From: Parabacteroides faecis
GTDB lineage: Bacteria > Bacteroidota > Bacteroidia > Bacteroidales > Tannerellaceae
NCBI RefSeq assembly: GCF_014647375.1
Contig: NZ_BMPB01000005.1
Span: 186,001-250,000 of the forward strand
Direction of reading: 5' to 3'
DNA: 64,000 bases
The position numbers and the translations under genes were made by a program. Of the stretch, positions 45,661-54,743 are shown one piece after another (position 1 is the first letter of the stretch; each line of letters begins with the position of its first letter). The notes under the pieces are model-generated. The model was not told where the DNA came from. It ran no database searches and saw only the letters and a list, made by a program, of their open reading frames with translations.

Positions 45661-47391
45661 TTAGAGTTTCCACCCGATCGTCTTTTCCTGGATCGTCCAT
45701 AGTTTGTGATACAATCCCTGATTGCGGAGCAGTTCGTCGTGTGTACCTTGTTCAGCGATATAACCGTCTTCCAGCACGATGATCTTGTCGGCGTTGCGGA
45801 TCGTCTTTAGCCGGTGGGCGATGACGATGACTGTGCGTCCTTCGATCAAGGTATTGATGGCTTTTTGCACTTCCACTTCATTCTCGGGATCGAGGGAGGC
45901 GGTAGCTTCATCCAGCAGAACGATGGGGGCCTCTTTCAGTATGGCACGGGCGATGGAAAGACGTTGCTTTTCACCACCTGACAGTGTACAACCGCCTTCC
46001 CCCACCATTGTATCGTAACCATCCGGCAGACGCATAATGAAGTCATGACAGCAAGCCTTGCGGGCAGCGGCTTCTATTTCGGAGTCAGTCGCATTGCTTT
46101 TGCCGAAACGGATATTGTTCTTGATTGTGTCTTGGAAGAGGTAGACGTCCTGAAAGACCATCGATATATGTTTCATTAGTGACTCGGGTTCCAGTTCCTT
46201 CATATCCTGTCCGTTCAACAGGACTTTCCCTTTTTGCGGATCGTAGAAACGGGCGCATAACTTCATCAGCGTGCTCTTACCGCTTCCCGATGGACCGACC
46301 AATGCGGTCAGCGAGCCTTGTCTCAGCGTCAGCGATACATCATGCAGTATCTCTTTCTCACCGTAACCGAACGATACCTTTTCGAAAGTGATATCCCCGT
46401 GTTCCGGGCTTTCCTTTTTTCCTGTCATTTCCGGTTCACGCATCAGGTTGAGGATACGGCCACCGGCAATGGAGAAATAGCGGAACTCAGCGAAATTGGT
46501 CAGTGCCGAGGTCAGCGGGTCGAAGACGCGAGAGCCGACAATCAGGAACATGACGAAAGTAAGCAGGTCGAGTTGGCCGCCTACCAGCAGATAGGCACCG
46601 CAAAGGATCATCAGGGTCAGTCCGGCACGTACCAGGGTGATGGACAGCAGGATGAACGGGCCCATCAGGGCTTCCAGGCGCAGGCTGGCCCGACGCAGGT
46701 CGGCAAACGCTTTTTGCAGGCGTTCGAATTTACCTCCCAGCAGGTTATATGCTTTTATGACGCGAATGCCTTGCAGGTATTCTTCCAGGCGGCTGCCCGC
46801 ATTCACTTTCGCTTCTATCTGCTTTCGACTCAGGCTGTATTGTATGCGGGTACTTCCTGTCAGGACCAGAACCGCCAGCGGAAGAGCGATGAACATGGCT
46901 ACCGACATCCGCCAGTCGATCCATAATAACCCGAAGAAAGCGAGTACAGGCATAACCAATGCACCCATCAGCTGGGGAAGATGGTGGGAGATACCGGTCT
47001 CCGCCAACGTAAAGTCACTGATCATCATGCTGGCAAGGTCGCCCGGATCATGCCGGAAGAGGGAGCCTAAGGGCAAGCGGCGCAGATGTTCCGCCAACCG
47101 TATCCGGCCGTCGGCACTCATTTCGTAAGCGCCGCGGAAATTGTGCCGGTACGACTGGCGTTCGGCAACGGCCATCACCAGCATATAAGCGGCGAGGATG
47201 CCGAAGATAACCCACAGGCGGGTCGTGTCGAGTCCGCTGCCACTGCCGTCGAAGGCTTTAAAGATGATGTTCACTGCCTCTATCGAAAGCATGAAAGGAA
47301 CGATATTAACCAGGTTGGCGAGGATGGTGAATCCGACCGGTTTCCTGAGCCGTTCGGTGTGGCCGATCGTTATATTTTGAAGTGCATTCAT
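45661..47391 (-). CDS. ABC transporter, fused permease/ATPase, siderophore-type pair member 1
   Basis: 576 aa. N-terminal six-helix exporter-type transmembrane domain (about 1-310), then a nucleotide-binding domain with Walker A GPSGSGKST, signature TLSGGEKQRLSIARAIL and Walker B IVLLDEATASLD. Partner gene 15 nt upstream. With an adjacent methyltransferase and PchR-like regulator, and a Xus-like operon beyond, the pair resembles YbtPQ/IrtAB siderophore importers that use the exporter fold. Import of an iron-siderophore is inference; export is the main alternative. Confidence 0.87.
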   Translation of the reverse strand: MNALQNITIGHTERLRKPVGFTILANLVNIVPFMLSIEAVNIIFKAFDGSGSGLDTTRLWVIFGILAAYMLVMAVAERQSYRHNFRGAYEMSADGRIRLAEHLRRLPLGSLFRHDPGDLASMMISDFTLAETGISHHLPQLMGALVMPVLAFFGLLWIDWRMSVAMFIALPLAVLVLTGSTRIQYSLSRKQIEAKVNAGSRLEEYLQGIRVIKAYNLLGGKFERLQKAFADLRRASLRLEALMGPFILLSITLVRAGLTLMILCGAYLLVGGQLDLLTFVMFLIVGSRVFDPLTSALTNFAEFRYFSIAGGRILNLMREPEMTGKKESPEHGDITFEKVSFGYGEKEILHDVSLTLRQGSLTALVGPSGSGKSTLMKLCARFYDPQKGKVLLNGQDMKELEPESLMKHISMVFQDVYLFQDTIKNNIRFGKSNATDSEIEAAARKACCHDFIMRLPDGYDTMVGEGGCTLSGGEKQRLSIARAILKEAPIVLLDEATASLDPENEVEVQKAINTLIEGRTVIVIAHRLKTIRNADKIIVLEDGYIAEQGTHDELLRNQGLYHKLWTIQEKTIGWKL

Positions 47392-47405
47392 TCTTGTTTA
47401 TCTCC

Positions 47406-49202
47406 TTATTTCTTTAATGTCCATTGAAAAGCGTCGGTATAGGCATCCCACATCTGTTTATAGAGTCCTTCGTTTACCGAAAGTTCCCTGTGGACGCCTT
47501 GCTGGGCGATCTCTCCCTCTTTTAAAACAATGATCTGGTTGGCCGAAATGATCGACGACAGGCGGTGGGCGATGATGATGACTGTCTTTTCCCTGATCAG
47601 TTCCTGGATGGCTAGTTGCATCTTGTATTCATTTTCGGGGTCGGCAAATGCGGTAGCTTCGTCCAGTACCAGGATCGGGGAGTTTTTCAGGATGGCACGT
47701 GCCACGGCTACCCGTTGCGCTTCTCCACCGGAGAGGTAAACGCCGCCTTCACCGATTAGTGTCTGATACCCTTGCGGTAACCGGCGGATGAAATCGTCAC
47801 ATTGGGCAGCACGGGCAGCGGCTATCACCTGTTCCTCGGTGGCATCGGGTTTACCGACACGGATATTCTCGTATAAGGTATCGAAAAAGAGGAAGGTATC
47901 CTGGAAAACGAAAGATACCTGGTCCATCAATAATTCGGAAGGGATATTCCGGATATCTGCGCCACCGATCTTGATCGTCCCTTCGGTAACGTCCCAGAAA
48001 CGGGGAATCAGGTTGGCAATGGTGGATTTGCCGGAGCCGGAAGGACCGACCAATGCGGTTATCTCACCGGCACGGGCGGTAAAACTTATATGTTTCAGAG
48101 CTTCGGTACGAGTCTTCTCTTTGGCGTTTTCATAGGAGAAACTGACATTTTCAAAACAGATGTCATGTCCTTTCGGTTGTTGAGGGGTCGCGGGTTCCGG
48201 TACAGGTTTTTCTGCAAAGATGGCATCGATACGATGAACGCCTTCATCTATTTCCCGTGTGTTAGATGCCAGGAAAGTTAATTTATAGAAAGGGGAGGCG
48301 ACACCGGGACCTAATATAATAAAGAATAGGTAGACGGTTGCCAATGCTATATTTCCCGGCTGACCATCCAGTAGTAATAAACCGACAGGAATAATAAAGG
48401 TGACGATTGAGTTCAGCAATACGATAAACGTGACCATTCCCGGTTGATAAGTATCGCAGACATTCAGTGCATATTCCTTAAACCGGTAGATCGATTTACT
48501 GAACTGGCGGAACGACTCCACCGTCTGCCCGAATATTTTCACAACGGGCATTCCCCTGACATACTGGACGGCTGAGGCACTCATCTGTTCCGATGTATCG
48601 AAATACATTTTGAAGAACTCCTGCGCTTTCTTACCAAACATCATGGAGAACTGGACGGATATACCGATTACGATCGCCAGCAGGCAGACTGCCGCCATCC
48701 AGCCATTCAGACTAAAGAAGATGACGAACATAACAATAACGGTCGTTGCTGCATTTACCAGATCAGGGATGGTATGCGCCACGAAGTTCTCGATCTTTTC
48801 CACATTCTGTTCCAGGGCTTTCTTAATCGCTCCGATCGATGTGCCGTTCAGATAACCCAGCGGTAACCGTCCGATATGTTCCGAAAGCCTGACACGCAGG
48901 CCGTATAAGATACGGAACGCTGCCACATGGGATGCCATCAGTCCGCCATAGAGTAACAACAAGGCAGCTGCCAGTCCGATAAAGGCGATCCATGCCCATC
49001 GGATCATGTATCCGCTGTCCGAAGCCGTTACGTTTCCGGCATTTTTCAACAACTCATCCAGTACCTGATAGACCGACAGATAAGGAACCAGCATACAGCA
49101 GGCACTTAACGCCGACAAGAATCCCGCCAGGATCAGTAGTCCTTTCTTTTCGCCTGCGATCTCAAACAGGCGCGATAACCCTTTTTTCTTTTGCTCTTTC
49201 AT
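47406..49202 (-). CDS. ABC transporter, fused permease/ATPase, siderophore-type pair member 2
   Basis: 598 aa. Six-helix domain (about 1-325), ATPase domain with Walker A GPSGSGKST, signature LSGGEAQRVAVARAIL, and Walker B ILVLDEATAFADPENEYKM. The FADPENE sequence after Walker B, instead of the usual SLDxxxE, is a feature I associate with the YbtPQ/IrtAB siderophore group. It is coupled with the downstream ABC gene and lies 12 nt after the methyltransferase gene. Confidence 0.87.
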   Translation of the reverse strand: MKEQKKKGLSRLFEIAGEKKGLLILAGFLSALSACCMLVPYLSVYQVLDELLKNAGNVTASDSGYMIRWAWIAFIGLAAALLLLYGGLMASHVAAFRILYGLRVRLSEHIGRLPLGYLNGTSIGAIKKALEQNVEKIENFVAHTIPDLVNAATTVIVMFVIFFSLNGWMAAVCLLAIVIGISVQFSMMFGKKAQEFFKMYFDTSEQMSASAVQYVRGMPVVKIFGQTVESFRQFSKSIYRFKEYALNVCDTYQPGMVTFIVLLNSIVTFIIPVGLLLLDGQPGNIALATVYLFFIILGPGVASPFYKLTFLASNTREIDEGVHRIDAIFAEKPVPEPATPQQPKGHDICFENVSFSYENAKEKTRTEALKHISFTARAGEITALVGPSGSGKSTIANLIPRFWDVTEGTIKIGGADIRNIPSELLMDQVSFVFQDTFLFFDTLYENIRVGKPDATEEQVIAAARAAQCDDFIRRLPQGYQTLIGEGGVYLSGGEAQRVAVARAILKNSPILVLDEATAFADPENEYKMQLAIQELIREKTVIIIAHRLSSIISANQIIVLKEGEIAQQGVHRELSVNEGLYKQMWDAYTDAFQWTLKK

Positions 49203-49214
49203 ATTGTTTTTTCT

Positions 49215-50036
49215 TTATTCGGCTTTATAGCCTACGATCCCGAACGATTTATGCAGGGCGGGGATCAGCCACATAATCAGTCCGGGTAGTCCCCAGCGTT
49301 TTTTCTCTTCGCTAACGAAATAAAACCGTTCGATCAATTTCAGCCCCGGTACCCATTGTTCGACAGTGTGAGGATCGTTCAGTCCGAAATGGAAACGGGC
49401 TTTCGTACGTTTTACCGACTCATGTTTATCGGAGTTGCGTGCCGCCCATTTGCTGACGAAGTCGAAATAGATCTCGCAACCGGGGAAACGTTTAGCCAGA
49501 TTTTGGATAACCGATTTAACCTGTTCTTCGGAGAAATACATCATCACTCCTTCAGCAAGGAAAAGAAAGCGGCTGTGCGGATGCTTTTGTTTCAGCATAT
49601 CCATCCAATCTGTTTCGAGCATGGAGCCTTTGATGTTGATATCTCTTGTCGAGGCGGGGAATAGCTTCTCACGCAGTTCGATCACTTCGGGTAGGTCGAG
49701 TTCGTAGAAGGTCGCCTGGTCGCGGTTGGCGACGCGTTGGAAACGACTGTCAAGGCCGCAACCTATCTGCACTACTACAGGGTCTTCGGTTTCCGTGCGG
49801 TCGATGAACCAGCTAACCAGCCGGTCGTAGCGGCGCAAGCGGATGGCAGTACCGGCTGTACTCATTGAAATCTTTCCGAATTTGGCGAAGTCGTAGTCTA
49901 TTTTTTCAACCAGCTCGCAAGCCATCGGGTCTTTTAATATCGCATCTTTCCGGCGGCTTTCATAGGCGCGTGAAAGTAAGGGGATGAATAAGGTTTCTGC
50001 AACGTTGTCCTTTATCCCGGGTTTTATTTTATTCAT
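49215..50036 (-). CDS. Class I SAM-dependent methyltransferase, LCMT/Tcmp-like
   Basis: 273 aa. Similar to the leucine-carboxyl-methyltransferase/Tcmp O-methyltransferase group: DAILKDPMACELVEKIDYDF, VVQIGCGLDSRFQR (SAM-binding loop, about residue 93), YELDLPEVIELREKLFP and FLAEGVMMYFSEEQV. First gene of the ABC operon and divergent from the AraC gene. Its role in a transport operon is unknown; modifying a siderophore-like molecule is one possibility. Confidence 0.85.
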   Translation of the reverse strand: MNKIKPGIKDNVAETLFIPLLSRAYESRRKDAILKDPMACELVEKIDYDFAKFGKISMSTAGTAIRLRRYDRLVSWFIDRTETEDPVVVQIGCGLDSRFQRVANRDQATFYELDLPEVIELREKLFPASTRDINIKGSMLETDWMDMLKQKHPHSRFLFLAEGVMMYFSEEQVKSVIQNLAKRFPGCEIYFDFVSKWAARNSDKHESVKRTKARFHFGLNDPHTVEQWVPGLKLIERFYFVSEEKKRWGLPGLIMWLIPALHKSFGIVGYKAE

Positions 50037-50039
50037 AAT

Positions 50040-50058
50040 ATACCTACTTTTAGGGATT
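50040..50058. promoter_or_regulatory. Dyad operator candidate in the methyltransferase/AraC divergence
   Basis: ATACCTACTTTTAGGGATT. Its right end overlaps the presumed -33 ATTG (50056-50059) of the AraC promoter (GATATTTG -7 at 50080-50087, 20-nt spacing). Its left end lies 4 bp from the methyltransferase ATG. Confidence 0.6.
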
Positions 50059-50138
50059 GATTATCTGATACAAAGGTGGGATATTTGCTGCTGAATTATT
50101 TACGCAAGAAGGAATTGCATTTTAATCTGACGGAAAAA

Positions 50139-51143
50139 ATGATACACATCGAACTTTCATCTCGCGGAAGAGACACGATCGCCCTGGAAATGCCGGATAT
50201 AAGTTACTTTTCTACCAATGGCTCCGGTAGGCTGGAAGAGAGTAGCTGGAATATGGGGAACGAGTTGCTGACTTACAGTATTTCCGAGTTCAAATGCAGG
50301 GATTTCAATGTGGCAAAGTACCAGATACATTGTAAAGAGGATTGTTGCCTGCATTCACGGAATGCGGATTGTTCTTTTATGGGACTTTCTTTTGTCCGTC
50401 AGGGAATGGTCGAATGTTTTATGGCAGAGACACGGGATAAGCGGATCTGGGCAGAAGGATATACGAATGTCATGGTCAGCTCGGGGATCAAGGAGGAACG
50501 TAACCTATTTAGCAAAGGGGAGACTTTCAGCATGACAAATGTGCTGATATCACCTGATTTCTTCCGTCATCTGTCGGAGCGCTATCCTGAATATTTCGAG
50601 AAGGCTTATCTGCGGCTCGACAGTGGAGAGACTTTTTTCCTGGCTCCCGAAAATATACTGATCCCCGTAACTCTGGATACGGCATTGAACGATATTGAAT
50701 TATCGCGGATGATGGGGAATGCTTCGCCGATGTATCTGGAGGCAAAAGTGGTCGAATGCTTGTCCCTGTTTATGCGGGAGACGGAAGGAAAGGAAGAGAC
50801 TAAGGAAAGAGTGGTCTCCGTTTCTGACCGGGATAAGATTTACCAGGCGCGGGATATTATCTGCACCGAGTATCTGAACCCGCCGTCATTGCGTGATCTG
50901 GCTTTGCGCGTCGGGACGAATGAATGTACGTTGAAAACAGGTTTTAAACAGACGTTCCGGACGACTGTCTTTAATTATTTATTTGATTACCGAATGAATA
51001 TGGCTGTTCATTATCTGCTGGATACCAATAAGACGATAGCCGAGGTTGCCAGTCTGGTCGGGTATGATTATCAGGGACATTTTTGCACGGCATTTAAAAG
51101 GAAATTTAATATTGCTCCTTCAGAATATAGAATGAAAGCTTAA
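50139..51143 (+). CDS. AraC-family regulator, PchR-like
   Basis: About 334 aa from MIHIELSSRG (ATG at 50139). An in-frame GTG at 50076 lies before the predicted transcription start. The variable N-terminal sensor is about 1-230. The C-terminal double helix-turn-helix is at about 245-330: IICTEYLNPPSLRDLALRVG, NECTLKTGFKQTFRTTVFNY, and TIAEVASLVGYDYQGHFCTAF. The NECTLKTGFKQTF helix is typical of PchR/YbtA-type siderophore-responsive activators. It likely controls the divergent methyltransferase-ABC operon, perhaps with the Xus-like genes. Confidence 0.88.
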   Translation: MIHIELSSRGRDTIALEMPDISYFSTNGSGRLEESSWNMGNELLTYSISEFKCRDFNVAKYQIHCKEDCCLHSRNADCSFMGLSFVRQGMVECFMAETRDKRIWAEGYTNVMVSSGIKEERNLFSKGETFSMTNVLISPDFFRHLSERYPEYFEKAYLRLDSGETFFLAPENILIPVTLDTALNDIELSRMMGNASPMYLEAKVVECLSLFMRETEGKEETKERVVSVSDRDKIYQARDIICTEYLNPPSLRDLALRVGTNECTLKTGFKQTFRTTVFNYLFDYRMNMAVHYLLDTNKTIAEVASLVGYDYQGHFCTAFKRKFNIAPSEYRMKA

Positions 51144-51174
51144 AAAGGAATATAAGTTAATTATAGAAAATAAT

Positions 51175-51243
51175 AAGGCCAGCTTAGTTGCAGGTTCATT
51201 TGATGATTGACAGCAAATGAACCTGTAATAGCCAAGCCTTTTT
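51175..51243. terminator. Bidirectional terminator between AraC and PepSY genes
   Basis: CAGGTTCATTTG (51191-51202) pairs with 51214-51225; outer AAGGC/GCCTT arms; then TTTTTG on the plus side. Confidence 0.78.
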
Positions 51244-51279
51244 GATAATGGGATAGTCTACTTTCGGTAAATCCCATCC

Positions 51280-52419
51280 TTATTTTTTCTTTCTGATTTT
51301 CTTTTTTATCCAGAAATAATAACCGGTTATGGCAAATACTGCTCCGAGGAAAGAGACCAGGCAGGACAGTATGCGGGTAGTCAGGCCTCCCCATGAGCCG
51401 ACATGTACTGAATAGATCCATCCCCTGATCTTTCCGGAATTGGGAAGATCTTTATATAATTGTACATTTGTGATCTCACCGTTTGCCGGATCGAAAGTAT
51501 AACGGTCACTTCCCCGTGTATTACCATATTGAGCAGCAGACACCGTTGCCGATCCATCCTGAATAGTAATGGAGTTGTATTGCGGATAACGATTTTGCAA
51601 ATCAGCTAAAACTGTTGCCCATTGCGTATAGTTTGTAATCTTTTCTTTGGAGCCTCTTTCACGAGTGCCTCTCTCTCCCGATTTTCCTTTTAAATCGGAC
51701 GAAGCTGGAGCCTGTGTATGCCCCTGCATTTGAGCCGTTTCGACACCGAATACGGTATAAAAAGCATCGCGATACCAACCGAAGGACCAGGTTAATCCGG
51801 TCAATGTCAGGACGAGTAATAGCAATGTTGCATAAAAGCCCCCTGAAACATGCAGATCGTAAAAGAAACGATACCAGCCCGCTTTCGTCTTTATTTTCAA
51901 ACGATTTTTTAGCGCTTTCTTATTACGAGGATACCAGATAACCAACCCGCTTATCAGGATAAAGGCAAGTACCAGCGTCGAATATCCGACAACCGCTTTA
52001 CCCAGAGCGAAACTGCCGTCCCGTTTATAGGAGTCGAGCAGCCAGCGATGCAGGCGCATCATTTGCATGAAGAATCCCTGTCCGTCGTCGATACCCGTGA
52101 TCTCTGCAGTATAGGGATCGATGAATGCCGCCGCCTTTTTACCCGGTAAGACTACCTGGTAGGTCCTTTTCGGATCCTGCATAACACGTAGACCGTTTAT
52201 CTTGACCGAGTCGGGAAGCTGCTGGCGTGCAGCGTTTAATAAGGCGGCAGGAGGAAGCGGTTCCCCTTTTACCTCCTTGACGAAATAGCGGGAAGGATAA
52301 CATATTTCCAGTATCTCTGTTTCAAATACCAATATTGCACCTGTCAGACAGACAATCGCAATGATGATGCCGAAAGGTATGGATAACCATAAATGTATTT
52401 TTGCAAATAACTTTCTCAT
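51280..52419 (-). CDS. PepSY-associated inner-membrane protein, XusC-like
   Basis: 379 aa. PepSY_TM architecture: helix 1 at about 10-35 (LWLSIPFGIIIAIVCLTGAILVF), periplasmic PepSY part, helices near 145-165 and 190-212, second PepSY part about 275-315, last helix about 345-370. Conserved histidines in KIHLW, LHRWLL, DLHVSGG and SVHVGSWGG could bind haem or iron, as in FpvG-type ferrisiderophore reductases. It is last in an operon with an esterase, DUF4374 lipoprotein and TonB receptor, the arrangement of the xenosiderophore system XusABC of Bacteroides thetaiotaomicron. Overlaps the esterase gene by 4 nt. Confidence 0.85.
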   Translation of the reverse strand: MRKLFAKIHLWLSIPFGIIIAIVCLTGAILVFETEILEICYPSRYFVKEVKGEPLPPAALLNAARQQLPDSVKINGLRVMQDPKRTYQVVLPGKKAAAFIDPYTAEITGIDDGQGFFMQMMRLHRWLLDSYKRDGSFALGKAVVGYSTLVLAFILISGLVIWYPRNKKALKNRLKIKTKAGWYRFFYDLHVSGGFYATLLLLVLTLTGLTWSFGWYRDAFYTVFGVETAQMQGHTQAPASSDLKGKSGERGTRERGSKEKITNYTQWATVLADLQNRYPQYNSITIQDGSATVSAAQYGNTRGSDRYTFDPANGEITNVQLYKDLPNSGKIRGWIYSVHVGSWGGLTTRILSCLVSFLGAVFAITGYYFWIKKKIRKKK

Positions 52420-53246
52420 TTACCAAATAGTTGTTTGATCCCGTCATATATTCCCGGAATAGCGACTGTTCCGTGGTTCTCTTCGGGAAATGATTTACTA
52501 AAAAAACGCAGGTTTTCCGCCTGCGGCAAAATCTCCTGAAGGAGATGGTTCACTTTATTAAGGTGGATATCCACCCGATCGGTACGTTTTTTGGAAGCGA
52601 CACCGATATACAGGCTTTTCCCTGCAAAGTTCTTTCCTTCGATCAGCGAAGCGGCCTCCTGTGACAGTTTGCCCTGATCCCACCACAGGCTCGGGTCGAT
52701 AGCCAGATAGGTATCGAACAGTTCCGTATGGCGGAGAAATGTATTGAGCGTAAACAGACCGGAATAAGAATGTCCGATCAACATATTCTGTCCGTTCGTC
52801 CGGTAACTACTGTCTATTACACCTCGAAGCTCTTCCGTCAGAAAACGACAGAACGACTCACTTCCACCCCCTTGCGGGAGAGTGCCCGGGCTAATCTTTC
52901 CGTCCCGTCTTGCAGCAGAAGCTGTCGGAGTGAGGTCGCGTGTACGGTCGACATTCAGCACACCGACGATGATGCTGGGAGGAAGATGTTTTCCTTTGAC
53001 AGTAGTGAATGTTTGGCTGATACCCACAACCGAATGGAAGAATGAATCCCCGTCGAGCAGATAGATCACCTGATAGCGTTGTGTCGTATCCCCTTCGTAA
53101 TTGTCGGGCAAATGTACCCAGTAGTTTCGTTCTTCCTGCAAGACCGTGGAATAAAGGCTGTATTTCTTTCCTATACAAATATCCTCCTGGCTCCGCATGG
53201 TTAGCGGGAGCAGGAGGAATACAAGAAAGATGTGAATACGAATCAT
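52416..53246 (-). CDS. Alpha/beta-hydrolase, siderophore-esterase-like
   Basis: 276 aa. Signal peptide about 1-19 (RIHIFLVFLLLPLTMRSQ), so periplasmic. Esterase-D/IroE/Fes-like fold: YQVIYLLDGDSFFHSVVGI, nucleophile elbow GHSYSGLFTLN (Ser in GHSYSG), and catalytic His in FPEENHGTVAIPGIYDGI. Placed between the XusB-like and XusC-like genes, it could hydrolyse tri-catecholate siderophores such as enterobactin to release iron; that substrate is inference from context. Overlaps the PepSY gene by 4 nt (ATGA). Confidence 0.86.
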   Translation of the reverse strand: MIRIHIFLVFLLLPLTMRSQEDICIGKKYSLYSTVLQEERNYWVHLPDNYEGDTTQRYQVIYLLDGDSFFHSVVGISQTFTTVKGKHLPPSIIVGVLNVDRTRDLTPTASAARRDGKISPGTLPQGGGSESFCRFLTEELRGVIDSSYRTNGQNMLIGHSYSGLFTLNTFLRHTELFDTYLAIDPSLWWDQGKLSQEAASLIEGKNFAGKSLYIGVASKKRTDRVDIHLNKVNHLLQEILPQAENLRFFSKSFPEENHGTVAIPGIYDGIKQLFGK

Positions 53247-53264
53247 CTTTTATCTTAACCGTTA

Positions 53265-54680
53265 TTATTTAGCGACTGTCAGTTTGCCGACACCGCTCAC
53301 CTGAGTAGCTTCGATAGTCAGACCCTTTGTTGCTACGGCTGTTGCCGGATCGATCTTGTAGATGGCAGGATTACCACCGCCTTCATTGAAGGTAACTGTT
53401 ACATAAGCACTTCCGTTTTCAACATACGGTGCATCGCCGAAACCGCTGATCTGTTCTACTGAAGGAAGACCGGTTACATATGTCAGTTTCTTATCGCCAG
53501 CTTTGAAGATTGCCAGTTGGTTCGCTACGCGGTCTGCATTGGAGAATGGTTTATCATACATCAGCAACATGAAATAGTCGCCTGTGATATGCCATGTGCG
53601 AAGGAAAGAATTTCCGTTGGTCATCGCTTCCAGATTGCAATAATAATCATCGAATTCAGTCTTTCCGGCAGGGATACGTACCACACCGGCAGGCAGTGTC
53701 GTCTGTTGGCGTGCGTCGGTCATCGTTTTGGCGAAGCTCGGAGAGAATACATACACATCGCCATTGTCGGCAGCCCAGATCATTTGATAATACTGTGATT
53801 TCATACGTCCGGCAGCATAGCTGATCTTATCTGTCCGGATCAGTTTCTTGCTGGTCATGGTGGCATCATCAAAGATGGCTACCCAACATTCGTTCGGGTA
53901 CTGAGTCCACTGCAACTCGTCTTTTTTATACGCGCTACTGTTTGAACCGCCTGATTCTTTTTTTACCAGGTCTTCGTTACCCGGCAATACCCATTTGCCA
54001 TTCTGGTCTTTTGTTCCGTACTGGCTCAGACCCATCGGAATAGCTGCCGTATAAATCTTATTGTTATGCTCCAGAAGACCTGCCAGTGTCACATATTCAC
54101 CGTTATCCAGGAAGTTTTCAGACAGATATGCTTTGTTCTGTGTATCGTTGGTCGTGAATGTTTCGGCTGCCGGATCGAGATAAGACAGCATGAATACTTT
54201 CGGAGTATAACCATTCTCGTCATTCCATTCGGTAGGGCCGTCGCCGGTTGAAGAGGTCATGATATACTTATCGTAGATGCCATAAGTAGTAAATCTCTTT
54301 ACACCGAATTCGGCGGAACGCTTCTGCAATTCACCTGCTGAATCCATGATATAGGAGCGGGTACCTCCGGCTTCGCCCTGGTTGTATGTCAATGCGTATA
54401 AATATTGATTCTTAAAGAATACCCAGTAAGTTGCACCATCGTTCACAACACCGTTGTTTTTGGTTGTAACTGTACCTTCGTCCAGGGATTCGGAGGTCAC
54501 CAATACATTGGTTGTATTTCCGGAAGCCGTTACGGAAGCAGCGATTACATATTCCGCATTTTTATCTTCTTCTCCGCCGCCGTTATCTCCGCCATTGCTC
54601 GGATCGTCATCACATGCTGTAAGTGTCAGTCCGGCCATCGCAGTTGCAAACAGGCCTGTTAAAAAGAAATTCTTCTTCAT
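53265..54680 (-). CDS. DUF4374 surface lipoprotein, XusB-like
   Basis: 471 aa. Lipobox LTAC followed by [10 protein letters not shown], an Asp-rich surface-export signal. The rest is a predicted beta-propeller with repeated YVTxx and YxxTY blades ([21 protein letters not shown] at the start, [14 protein letters not shown] at the end). DUF4374 lipoproteins next to a TonB receptor and a PepSY protein match XusB, the siderophore-binding surface protein of Bacteroides. It lies 63 nt after the receptor gene and 18 nt before the esterase gene. Confidence 0.86.
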   Translation of the reverse strand: MKKNFFLTGLFATAMAGLTLTACDDDPSNGGDNGGGEEDKNAEYVIAASVTASGNTTNVLVTSESLDEGTVTTKNNGVVNDGATYWVFFKNQYLYALTYNQGEAGGTRSYIMDSAGELQKRSAEFGVKRFTTYGIYDKYIMTSSTGDGPTEWNDENGYTPKVFMLSYLDPAAETFTTNDTQNKAYLSENFLDNGEYVTLAGLLEHNNKIYTAAIPMGLSQYGTKDQNGKWVLPGNEDLVKKESGGSNSSAYKKDELQWTQYPNECWVAIFDDATMTSKKLIRTDKISYAAGRMKSQYYQMIWAADNGDVYVFSPSFAKTMTDARQQTTLPAGVVRIPAGKTEFDDYYCNLEAMTNGNSFLRTWHITGDYFMLLMYDKPFSNADRVANQLAIFKAGDKKLTYVTGLPSVEQISGFGDAPYVENGSAYVTVTFNEGGGNPAIYKIDPATAVATKGLTIEATQVSGVGKLTVAK

Positions 54681-54743
54681 GTTGTGTTTGTTTTAATATG
54701 ATTACTATTTATTGTTATTATATTGATAAAATATCTATTTCTG

